A DNA stretch of 16,299 bases from Candidatus Omnitrophota bacterium (lineage in GTDB: Bacteria > Omnitrophota > Omnitrophia > Omnitrophales > JACROU01), in NCBI GenBank assembly GCA_016206875.1, contig JACQQR010000206.1, forward strand, positions 1 through 16,299, given 5' to 3'. Position numbers and translations under genes: made by a program. A model generated the notes under the pieces. That model made no database searches. It was not told the DNA's origin and saw only the letters and a list, made by a program, of their open reading frames with translations. Every line of letters starts with the position of its first letter. The first letter of the stretch is position 1. Shown here piece after piece: positions 8,725 through 15,775 of the stretch.

Positions 8725-9147
8725 ATGCTCAACAAAAACAAAGTTTTTTTCGCTGTTATTTTTCTACTCGCTTCCGCAATGTTGCTGCCTGCCTGTATCG
8801 GCACTGCGCGAAAAGTTTCAGAGACGACCGCTAAAGCCGTATTTCCCTCACGCGATGAAGTGCTGATTTTTCATCAGGCATTTGACTATACGTACTTGCG
8901 TGTTGTGGACGCGATTTTGAATACAGGCGATTGGACGCTGTACGAAACGGATAAACGAGAAGGCTTAATTCGCGCTTACAATACCAAGTGGGCAGACCCC
9001 TTCGGGCCCATGGAGCAAAGAATTGCCACTGTCCGCGTAAAACGCCTCGAACGCAATCGTACAGCTGTGGAACTTGATTCCGCCTCTCAAACTTTGATCG
9101 GCGCGGATGATTTAATGAAATCCGTCAAGCAATTTATGAATCGGTAA
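8725..9147 (+). CDS. Small envelope lipoprotein, DUF3568-like
   Basis: The product is 140 residues from ATG 8725. A start at ATG 8701 would add eight residues but lacks a ribosome site. The N-terminus MLNKNK plus a hydrophobic run ending LLPAC is a classic lipobox, with Cys24 as the lipidated residue. The mature part has strand-rich segments such as DYTYLRVVDAILNTGDW, KREGLIRAYN and RNRTAVELDS. Their pattern recalls the small DUF3568-type lipoproteins, which contain a compact alpha/beta domain, but the family assignment is from memory and not certain. It is probably anchored in the inner or outer membrane facing the periplasm. The gene is flanked on both sides by hairpin elements and is followed by uvrA, which gives no functional hint. 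Confidence 0.82.
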   Translation: MLNKNKVFFAVIFLLASAMLLPACIGTARKVSETTAKAVFPSRDEVLIFHQAFDYTYLRVVDAILNTGDWTLYETDKREGLIRAYNTKWADPFGPMEQRIATVRVKRLERNRTAVELDSASQTLIGADDLMKSVKQFMNR

Positions 9148-9160
9148 CCCTCCCGTAAAG

Positions 9161-9204
9161 AAAAAAAAAGTGACAGTCACTAAAGTGACAGTCACTTTTT
9201 TTTT
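9161..9204 (+). repeat. Near-perfect long palindrome with A9/T9 flanks, hairpin 2
   Basis: Nine A at 9161-9169 face nine T at 9196-9204. Between them lie two direct copies of GTGACAGTCAC (9170-9180 and 9185-9195) separated by TAAA. Each copy is itself a palindrome around a central A. Folded as one hairpin, the stem has 19 base pairs interrupted by a single A-A mismatch, with TAAA as the loop. The layout (5-bp arm, central mismatch, 5-bp arm, short loop) matches hairpin 1 with different bases. It could also act as an intrinsic terminator in either direction, but its T-run ends only 20 bases before the uvrA start. Confidence 0.75.
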
Positions 9205-9224
9205 CCACTGTAAGAGGGTAAGCC

Positions 9225-12068
9225 ATGTCTCAAGAGGCGATTGTATTAAGAGGGGTTCGGACTCACAATCTCAAAAATATCAACCTTTCCATCCCGCACC
9301 ATCAAATACTGGTCATCACCGGCGTCTCGGGTTCGGGGAAGTCCTCTCTGGCTTTTGATACGCTGTATGCCGAAGGGCAAAGGCGGTATGTTGAATCCCT
9401 TTCGGCTTACGCCCGCCAATTCTTGGAGCGGATGGAAAAGCCCGATTTGGATTTCGTTGAAGGTATCCTGCCCGCCATTGCCATTGAAGCGAAAAATCCG
9501 GTTTCCAATGCGCGCTCCACAGTGGGTACGCAAACCGAGATCAATGATTATTTGCGCATTTTATTCGCTCGCGTAGGGAAAACCCATTGCTCCTCTTGCC
9601 AAAGAATTGTAGAGATTGACACCCCCGATAGAGTAAGCGCTCAACTGATTTCACAATTTGAAGGGCATAACGCCGTTATCACATTCCCTTTGGCGATGCA
9701 GGGGGAAAGCCGCAAATATGCTCAAGAATTTATAGAAGAGCTTAATAAGCAAGGGTTTTTGCGCTCGTTGGTGGCCGGCGCGCTTCAGCCGCTGTCTATT
9801 TCCATGTTTGATGTCGCTCAGGAGTCCGTTTCCATTGTGGCCGACCGCCTTCCGCTTGATAAAAATAAAAAAGCCCGGCTGGTGGAATCTGTAGAGTCTG
9901 CGTACCGGTATGGGAAAGGTTTACTTACTGTTTATGTTTCGCCGGAGCCTGTAAGCCTGCTGCCTGCCGATTCAGTGCCGCTTACGAATTGGAAAGAAAT
10001 GGTTTTTTCCAATTCATTTCATTGCGCCTATTGCAAAATTAGCTATCCCACGCCCACGCCGCATATGTTTTCTTTCAACAGCCCGTTGGGCGCTTGCCCC
10101 GAGTGCCAGGGATTTGGCCGTGTGATTGATATTGACTGGAATTTGGTGCTGCCGTCGCCGGACCGATCATTGGCTGACGGGGCCATTGCTCCGTGGACTA
10201 AACCCAGCGCCGCTTGGGAATTTGCGCAGCTGAAGAAATTTTGCCAGAAAAAAGAAATTCCCTGGACAAAACCCTTCCGGGAACTTTCGCAAACAGCCCG
10301 GGATCTATTGCTTTATGGCAAAGGCAAGGAGCCGGGGGACGAATATTTTAGCGTCAGGGATTTTTTCGATTACTTGGAAAAGAAAACATACAAGATGCAT
10401 ATTCGTATTTTTTTGAGCAAGTACCGCGGTTATTTTCTGTGCACGGCCTGTCAAGGAAGCCGCCTGAAGAGCGAAGCCTTGCGCGTGACGATCGAGAGAA
10501 AAAACATTTATGATCTCAGCCAATATACCTTGGAAGAGCTCAACGGATTTATACAGAAGCTCCGGCTTTCAAAACATGAAATGGACGTCATCGGTTCCGT
10601 GCTCGTAGAGCTTAAAAAACGAATCAGCTTTTTAAATGACGTAGGACTTTCTTACCTTACGCTCAACCGTCTTTCACGCACTTTATCGGGGGGCGAGGCC
10701 CAGCGCATTAATCTGGCCACCAGCTTGGGTTCCGGCCTCACCGACACCCTGTATGTTCTGGATGAGCCCAGTATCGGGCTTCATGAGCGTGACAACCAAC
10801 TGTTGATTGGCCTGCTGGGCAAGTTACGCGAATTGGGCAATACCGTGGTCGTGGTGGAGCATGATGAATCCATGATTCGCATGGCCGACCGCATTATTGA
10901 TTTGGGGCCTTTGGCCGGGGCGCTTGGGGGAAATCTGGTTTTTGAAGGAAGATTGCCTGAGCTGTTAAAAAATAAAGATTCGCTTACGGCAAAATATCTC
11001 CGGGGAGATGAGAAGATCAAAAGAGAAACAATCCCAACGGACAAAAAAAAATTTACAGTCAACGGAAAAGAAACATCCAAAACCATAGAAATTTTTGGCG
11101 CTCGGGCAAACAATCTGAAAAATATCCGCGTTTCATTTCCCCTGGGCCGGTTTTGCGTGGTCACGGGGGTATCCGGATCCGGAAAAAGCACGTTGCTTTA
11201 CGACGTGCTGTATAAGAATTACCTCCGCTCTAGAGGCCGGCCTGTTTCCGACGTGGGCTTGTGCGAGCGCATTGAAGGATTTGAACAGATTGCGGATATG
11301 GCGCTTGTTGACCAATCTCCCATCGGCAGAACGCCGCGTTCCAACCCGGTGACTTATCTGAAAGCATTCGATGACATTCGCCAGATTTTTTCTCAAACCC
11401 CGGATGCCAAGCGGAGATATTTACAAGCAGGGGCTTTTTCGTTTAATGTGCCCGGCGGCCGCTGCGATACCTGCGAAGGCGACGGAAAAATTCGCGTGGA
11501 AATGCATTTTATGGCGGATGTGTTTATTGAATGTGAAAAATGCAGGGGCATGCGTTATCAGCCGCATATTTTAGAAGTAAAATTTAAAGGGCGGAATATC
11601 CATCAGGTGCTCGGCATGACTGTGGATGAAGCCATGGAATTTTTTCACGAGTACAAAAAATTAATCAGCAAACTTTCGGTGCTTCAAAAGGTGGGATTGG
11701 GTTATGTACGGCTGGGTCAAGCCGCTTCGACTTTGTCGGCGGGGGAAGCGCAGCGTTTAAAGTTGGCTTTGGAACTTGTGGACTTGTCCCGGGAAAATGT
11801 GCTTTATATTTTCGATGAGCCTACTATCGGTTTGCATCATCATGATATTAAACACTTAGTGACGGCCTTTGATGAGTTGGTCTGGCGCGGCAGCTCTCTT
11901 ATCGTCATCGAACATAATCTGGATGTAATCCGGGCCAGTGACTGGATTCTTGATTTGGGTCCTGAAGGAGGCAACCGGGGAGGGGAAGTACTTTATAGCG
12001 GCCCGGTTCAAGGTATTCTAGAAGAGCCCAGGTCTTATACCGGGCAATTTTTAAAAATAAAATGGTAA
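9225..12068 (+). CDS. uvrA: Excinuclease ABC subunit A (UvrABC DNA damage sensor)
   Basis: ATPase that finds bulky DNA lesions and loads UvrB in nucleotide excision repair. It has 947 residues against 940 in E. coli. It holds two ABC modules. The first has Walker A GVSGSGKS at 33-40, signature LSGGEAQ at 487-493 and Walker B VLDEPSIGLH at 511-520. The second has Walker A at 648-655, signature LSAGEAQ at 837-843 and IFDEPTIGLH at 862-871. Zinc-binding Cys pairs are C122/C125 with C406/C409, C267/C270 with C291/C294, and C747/C750 with C770/C773. The start ATG is supported by AAGAGGG at 9212-9218, 6 bases upstream. The second signature has Ala where Gly is usual. I see no LexA-type box upstream. 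The gene appears complete and functional. Confidence 0.98.
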   Translation: MSQEAIVLRGVRTHNLKNINLSIPHHQILVITGVSGSGKSSLAFDTLYAEGQRRYVESLSAYARQFLERMEKPDLDFVEGILPAIAIEAKNPVSNARSTVGTQTEINDYLRILFARVGKTHCSSCQRIVEIDTPDRVSAQLISQFEGHNAVITFPLAMQGESRKYAQEFIEELNKQGFLRSLVAGALQPLSISMFDVAQESVSIVADRLPLDKNKKARLVESVESAYRYGKGLLTVYVSPEPVSLLPADSVPLTNWKEMVFSNSFHCAYCKISYPTPTPHMFSFNSPLGACPECQGFGRVIDIDWNLVLPSPDRSLADGAIAPWTKPSAAWEFAQLKKFCQKKEIPWTKPFRELSQTARDLLLYGKGKEPGDEYFSVRDFFDYLEKKTYKMHIRIFLSKYRGYFLCTACQGSRLKSEALRVTIERKNIYDLSQYTLEELNGFIQKLRLSKHEMDVIGSVLVELKKRISFLNDVGLSYLTLNRLSRTLSGGEAQRINLATSLGSGLTDTLYVLDEPSIGLHERDNQLLIGLLGKLRELGNTVVVVEHDESMIRMADRIIDLGPLAGALGGNLVFEGRLPELLKNKDSLTAKYLRGDEKIKRETIPTDKKKFTVNGKETSKTIEIFGARANNLKNIRVSFPLGRFCVVTGVSGSGKSTLLYDVLYKNYLRSRGRPVSDVGLCERIEGFEQIADMALVDQSPIGRTPRSNPVTYLKAFDDIRQIFSQTPDAKRRYLQAGAFSFNVPGGRCDTCEGDGKIRVEMHFMADVFIECEKCRGMRYQPHILEVKFKGRNIHQVLGMTVDEAMEFFHEYKKLISKLSVLQKVGLGYVRLGQAASTLSAGEAQRLKLALELVDLSRENVLYIFDEPTIGLHHHDIKHLVTAFDELVWRGSSLIVIEHNLDVIRASDWILDLGPEGGNRGGEVLYSGPVQGILEEPRSYTGQFLKIKW

Positions 12069-12118
12069 ACACACTTTTAGGTTATAACCACTTTGAAATA
12101 AAGCAGTTACCTCGCTTT

Positions 12119-12153
12119 GGAGGGGTATTCCGTCTGACGGAAAATATGTCTCC
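12119..12153 (+). other. Structured intergenic palindrome after uvrA
   Basis: TTCCGTCTGACGGAA at 12128-12142 is a 7-bp inverted repeat around one T. It is enclosed by GGAG at 12119-12122 and CTCC at 12150-12153, which can close an outer stem. There is no T-tract directly after it, so it is a poor classical terminator. It may be a degenerate dispersed repeat or the end of the uvrA transcript. The rest of the 155-base gap holds only the possible promoter listed separately. Confidence 0.35.
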
Positions 12154-12185
12154 GGTAATTCCAAGGCTGAAAATATAAAGAATTA

Positions 12186-12194
12186 TGGTATATT
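12186..12194 (+). promoter_or_regulatory. Possible extended -10 promoter for the small secreted protein gene
   Basis: TGGTATATT fits an extended -10 element (TG, one base, TATATT), with a predicted start of transcription near 12201, about 23 bases before ATG 12224. No good -35 box is visible at the right distance (GCTGAA at best). It is placed after the uvrA-end palindrome, where a new transcription unit would be expected. Confidence 0.35.
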
Positions 12195-12223
12195 TAGGAT
12201 GATGTGGAAAAGACGGTATTGTT

Positions 12224-12496
12224 ATGCTTAGATATCTACAGGGTATAAAAATCATGGTTGCATCGATTGGTATTCTAATTGCAGCTCATTGGCCGGCTTG
12301 GGCTACTACTTATAATGAAATCATGAGCCGGGCAACTACCGAAGAAAAACCGGCTCAAGCGAAAAGTGAAAGTGATCACCCGGTATTGGTTCGTTATGAA
12401 GTCGGGGATACTTCCGGTTTTTTTACCCGGGCAGACGGGCACAAATTTTACAAACAGGATTCCGAAGAATCAGAATGGGATGAGTTGGAAGAATGA
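12224..12496 (+). CDS. Small secreted acidic protein, unknown
   Basis: This 90-residue product matches no family I know. The N-terminus has a short basic start, a hydrophobic run (IMVASIGILIAAHW) and AWA|TT, a good signal peptidase I site after residue 27. The predicted mature chain is about 63 residues, hydrophilic and Glu-rich, and ends in the very acidic EESEWDELEE. A central segment HPVLVRYEVGDTSGFFTRADGHKF could form a few strands. GGAAAAG at 12206-12212 is a modest ribosome site 11 bases upstream. The gene stands between uvrA and an FtsH-like protease, with a hairpin right after its stop. The signal peptide and start context support a real gene, though its shortness leaves some doubt. 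Confidence 0.65.
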   Translation: MLRYLQGIKIMVASIGILIAAHWPAWATTYNEIMSRATTEEKPAQAKSESDHPVLVRYEVGDTSGFFTRADGHKFYKQDSEESEWDELEE

Positions 12497-12514
12497 AAGA
12501 TATGAGAGACGCAA

Positions 12515-12543
12515 GGGACGGTTCTCTTACGGAGAACCGTCCC
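12515..12543 (+). repeat. Perfect 12-bp inverted repeat, hairpin 3
   Basis: GGGACGGTTCTC at 12515-12526 pairs exactly with GAGAACCGTCCC at 12532-12543 around the loop TTACG. It begins 18 bases after the stop of the small secreted protein gene. No T-run follows, so it does not look like a standard terminator. The arm starts with GGGAC and ends with GTCCC, as in hairpin 1, which suggests membership of one dispersed family. It may still block exonucleases or partly terminate. Confidence 0.65.
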
Positions 12544-12620
12544 TATGGTGCTATTGTGTAGATTTTTGGCAAACGGACGATAATATTTATTCGGGCTTTC
12601 GGGCTCCTGCTTTACAAGGG

Positions 12621-12629
12621 TGTTAAAAT
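12621..12629 (+). promoter_or_regulatory. Possible extended -10 promoter for the FtsH-like gene
   Basis: TGTTAAAAT fits an extended -10 box, placed 27 bases before ATG 12656 and followed by a strong AAAGGAG ribosome site at 12641-12647 (8 bases from the ATG). No -35 box is evident. A separate promoter is plausible because hairpin 3 and about 160 non-coding bases separate this gene from the previous one. Confidence 0.35.
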
Positions 12630-12655
12630 AATTAAGTTTTAAAGGAGAAGCGGCA

Positions 12656-14311
12656 ATGAACATAACACGCAGATTTAAAATGCACTGGATGAACCACAAA
12701 ACGAAAATTCTCGTGGTTACTTCCATTGTGGCCCTGATTATTTTGTCGATATGGGGCATGTATTCTTTGGAAAGTTTTTATCGCAATATCACGTTGGCTC
12801 AAATGCCGCTTTCCTTGCTTTTGGGAATGGTGCACGCCGCTGTTTTCGTGTTTATGTATCAGGTGGTGCTTCGCGGGGGTTTAACCCGCACGGATAAAAA
12901 AGAAATTAGCGGCAAGGATGTGAATATCCGTTTTTCTGATGTGGTGGGAATCGATGAAGCCAAAGAAGAAGCTTGGGAAGTGGTGCAGCTGATTAAAGAT
13001 CACGCGCGTTTGAAAAAAATCGGCGGCAAAATTCTTCGCGGAATTCTCATGGTTGGCCCTCCGGGCTGCGGTAAAACCTATCTTGCCAAGGCCATCGCCA
13101 CCGAAGCCGGGCTTCCGTTTATTTCCATGGCAGCCAGTGAGTTCAACGAAATTTTTGTAGGGGTGGGCTCTTCACGCATTCGCCAGTTATTCAAAAAAGC
13201 CAGAAGTTTGGCTTATGGATTTGGCGGCTGCATTATTTTCATTGATGAATTAGACGCCATGGGACACAAGCGAACTTTCAATCAGTTTGGCGGCCAGGAA
13301 ACCAATACGACACAGAACCAGCTTTTAGTGGAGATGGACGGGTTAGGAGCCAAACAAGAAAGTATTATTGTTATTGGCGCCACCAATGCGCCCGAGGAAG
13401 TGCTGGATGAAGCGCTGCTCCGTCCCGGCCGGTTCGACCGGAAAGTCTATATCACCAAGCCCGGCCTGGAAGGGCGCGAAAAATTATTTCATTATTATCT
13501 CAGTAAGGTTAGGCATGATGCTTCCGTGGATGTTTCCCGTCTGGCCCGAAAAGCTGTGGGGAAAAGCCCGGCCGAAATTGAAAATATTGTCAAAGAATCC
13601 GCGTTGATTGCCACACGAAATAAAAAAGATATAGTGAGTTTGCGTGACATTTCTGAGGCCATTGAGCGCATTGAGCTTGGTGTGAAGCAAAAAGTAAAAA
13701 TGAATGACCGGGAAAAAGAAATGACGGCCTATCATGAAACCGGGCATCTCATCATCACTTATTTGCTCCATCCCGTGGATGACGTATTTAAGGCCTCCAT
13801 TATTCCCAGAAAATCTTCTTTGGGCGTGGTGCATCACACGCCGCGCGAAGAATATTTCAGCCAGGATCGCGAAACGCTTTTGGCCAATCTCAAATCGGCG
13901 CTCGCCGGATATGTGGCGGAGAAAGTAAAATTTGGAACTACCACCACCGGTGTGGCGGCTGATTTCAAGCAGGCGATGGCTATTGCCCATAACATGGTGT
14001 GGAAACTGGGCATGGGCGGTTCCAATATGTTGGGCGACTTCAGCATTGTTCCTGAATCGCAGCTTTCCAACGATGTGAAGATGAAGCTCAATGATGATAC
14101 CAACCGGATCATTCAAGAATGTTTGAAAGAAGTGGAAGATTTGCTTCGCAAAGAGAATGACTTGTTCGAGCGCTTCGCCCATGAGCTCCTGACGCGTGAA
14201 GAACTGGAGTTTGACGAAATCGAAGCCATTTTTAATGAATATGGCAAGGCCAATCCAAGGCTATTCTCGAGAAAAACACCCGGTTCGAAGCAGCTCCCCT
14301 CAACAAGCTAA
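12656..14311 (+). CDS. FtsH-type membrane AAA+ zinc metalloprotease lacking the periplasmic domain
   Basis: ATP-driven protease that should extract and degrade membrane or cytoplasmic proteins. Two N-terminal membrane segments (about residues 18-36 and 50-72) are separated by only about 13 residues. Usual FtsH has a folded periplasmic domain of about 70 residues there. The AAA+ core has Walker A GPPGCGKT at 134-141, the aromatic pore loop FVG at 167-169, Walker B IIFIDELD at 193-200 and the arginine-finger region LLRPGRFDR at 254-262. The peptidase domain has the zinc motif HETGH at 360-364, with D436 in the position of the third ligand. All catalytic parts are present, so it should be active. 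At 551 residues it is about 90 shorter than E. coli FtsH, so it may be a paralogue of a full-length FtsH elsewhere. It has a strong ribosome site and is closely followed by a lipoprotein gene. Confidence 0.92.
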   Translation: MNITRRFKMHWMNHKTKILVVTSIVALIILSIWGMYSLESFYRNITLAQMPLSLLLGMVHAAVFVFMYQVVLRGGLTRTDKKEISGKDVNIRFSDVVGIDEAKEEAWEVVQLIKDHARLKKIGGKILRGILMVGPPGCGKTYLAKAIATEAGLPFISMAASEFNEIFVGVGSSRIRQLFKKARSLAYGFGGCIIFIDELDAMGHKRTFNQFGGQETNTTQNQLLVEMDGLGAKQESIIVIGATNAPEEVLDEALLRPGRFDRKVYITKPGLEGREKLFHYYLSKVRHDASVDVSRLARKAVGKSPAEIENIVKESALIATRNKKDIVSLRDISEAIERIELGVKQKVKMNDREKEMTAYHETGHLIITYLLHPVDDVFKASIIPRKSSLGVVHHTPREEYFSQDRETLLANLKSALAGYVAEKVKFGTTTTGVAADFKQAMAIAHNMVWKLGMGGSNMLGDFSIVPESQLSNDVKMKLNDDTNRIIQECLKEVEDLLRKENDLFERFAHELLTREELEFDEIEAIFNEYGKANPRLFSRKTPGSKQLPSTS

Positions 14312-14315
14312 AAGG
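14311..14315 (+). promoter_or_regulatory. Ribosome site supporting a TTG start
   Basis: AAAGG overlaps the last base of the FtsH-like stop codon and lies 4 bases before TTG 14320. The in-frame ATG at 14338 has no purine-rich site at a usable distance, so the TTG start is slightly favoured. Confidence 0.35.
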
Positions 14316-14319
14316 TGCG

Positions 14320-15762
14320 TTGGTTTCAACCCGCAACATGAATCGGCGAAATCTGTTCTGCTTTCTAACTCTACTGCTTTTTTGCGGATGTGCAGCCGGC
14401 TGTCACAAAACATATCATCCCGAAAAAGTTGCCGAGTCCATCAAAGAAATCTGCCTGAAAGAATACGGCATCCAGCATGTTGAAGTGAAATTGGTGGGCA
14501 ATACCCTCGGCGTCCACCTGCCTCTCCGACAGCTTTTTTCCAGCGACTTTGAGCATATTTTGGCAACGGGAAAAGTTCAAAATTTGGAGAGCCTCCTGCA
14601 ATTTTCGCCCGAGGCTATGGAAAAAGTGGAGGATGTGCTGTTCTCCACCTCCCGCGTGATATTAAGCACGGGCCGGCCGATTGATTTTTATGTGCTCAAG
14701 GCTGCCGACACGGAAGTAACGGGCATTGAGCTCATTTTGATTGGTCTCGTAGATGACGTAAAACGTGTGCGCTTTTGGGATATCTCACGCAATGAATACC
14801 GTGATCGCGTGTTTCATGATTTAAAAGTGAACCACGCCGTGCTCTGGCACCGGCCGGTTCACAACTTGTTTGAAGATATGAAAAAATTACCGGTGACGGA
14901 CATCCTGGATAAATATTTTATTTCCGGGACTAATTTGAATATGGTTTCGCCGTTTTTTTATTCTCATTTGATGGAGAGCCCGTTCAAACAGGATGTATCC
15001 TTTGAGATTCTGGATATCCGTTCCACGCCATTTCGAAAAAATGAGACGTTGGTATATATCAAAGTGCTGGAGAATTTTACACCGAAATCCGGATACGAAA
15101 AGCACCGCTTTGTCGTGCCTTCCGGCTATACGGCAGAATATTTATTTATGGTGGTCCAGCAGGGAAATCAATTTCGTATCAACCGGGTGATTCCCTTTGA
15201 ATATGTGGGAGAAGACCGCGTTCTTCACAAGATCAAATTTCCGGAAGAGTTAAGGCTGTATCAAAATATAGAGAATTGGCAGTCGAGCTTTGAATTGGAT
15301 GAAGTCCTCATCACGGATTTTCTGGCGCAGCAAATTACGCGCAGGATGACGGGTTCTGTGTTTTCAGACGAGCGGATAGCAAACACACTCGGGAAAGTGA
15401 AGCCGGAATTTGTTTATGAATCTTCTGAGAAGAACACTAAGGGTTTGGAGAAATCGCAGGAAGAAAAGGAAAACGGCTACTTTATTTTTAGAACCTTGCC
15501 GCCCGACAAAGATGTGGTCGCCGCTTTGGAAGCGATGCCTCCTATCCAGGTAGAACCGGAAGACGTCGAATACTATCTGGATAAAATGCTCCAATTGGCC
15601 GCTAAAGTCCTTCGCAATTATCAATTTAAACATTTTACGGGAATTGAAGTTTTGGTGCCGTATCACAAGGAATCCGTATTCTTAAAGCCGGACGATTTAG
15701 AGCAAATCCGCAAGAAAAAATTCAATTTTGAGCCTCTTGTATTAGAGGGCAAAATCCTGTAA
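14320..15762 (+). CDS. Probable lipoprotein of unknown family, paired with the FtsH-like protease
   Basis: A 480-residue product from TTG 14320, or 474 residues from ATG 14338. I do not recognise the family. A basic MNRRN and a hydrophobic stretch lead into FCGCAAGC. The lipidated Cys could be Cys24 or Cys28 (numbered from the TTG), although neither fits the ideal lipobox, so simple signal-peptide cleavage is possible. The remainder is soluble, mixed alpha/beta and without repeats. It has a strand-rich middle (around 220-320) and a charged, probably flexible linker near 367-386 (SSEKNTKGLEKSQEEKENG). A C-terminal helical region is followed by GIEVLVPYHKES. It starts 8 bases after the protease stop, so the two are probably translated together. 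It may be an extracytoplasmic partner or substrate adaptor of the protease, which itself lacks a periplasmic domain. That role is inference. Confidence 0.82.
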   Translation: MVSTRNMNRRNLFCFLTLLLFCGCAAGCHKTYHPEKVAESIKEICLKEYGIQHVEVKLVGNTLGVHLPLRQLFSSDFEHILATGKVQNLESLLQFSPEAMEKVEDVLFSTSRVILSTGRPIDFYVLKAADTEVTGIELILIGLVDDVKRVRFWDISRNEYRDRVFHDLKVNHAVLWHRPVHNLFEDMKKLPVTDILDKYFISGTNLNMVSPFFYSHLMESPFKQDVSFEILDIRSTPFRKNETLVYIKVLENFTPKSGYEKHRFVVPSGYTAEYLFMVVQQGNQFRINRVIPFEYVGEDRVLHKIKFPEELRLYQNIENWQSSFELDEVLITDFLAQQITRRMTGSVFSDERIANTLGKVKPEFVYESSEKNTKGLEKSQEEKENGYFIFRTLPPDKDVVAALEAMPPIQVEPEDVEYYLDKMLQLAAKVLRNYQFKHFTGIEVLVPYHKESVFLKPDDLEQIRKKKFNFEPLVLEGKIL

Positions 15763-15775
15763 AACATACATCTCT

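Noticed and set aside
9170..9195. Two copies of GTGACAGTCAC as the start of a CRISPR array
   Set aside because: There are only two 11-base copies, 4 bases apart, with no spacers of usable length and no cas genes.
9196..9224. LexA/SOS box controlling uvrA
   Set aside because: No CTGT-N8-ACAG-type or other LexA-like palindrome is visible. The only palindrome nearby is the hairpin repeat.
12595..12615. Intrinsic terminator from CGGGCTTTCGGGCT
   Set aside because: The two CGGGCT copies are direct repeats, not inverted, so they cannot form a hairpin.
13484..14182. 232-codon antisense open frame inside the FtsH-like gene
   Set aside because: The sense strand encodes the invariant protease motifs. 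The antisense product is His/Phe-rich noise typical of a shadow frame.
15763..15775. CIRCE operator in front of hrcA
   Set aside because: The gap is only 13 bases and contains no TTAGCACTC/GAGTGCTAA-type inverted repeat.
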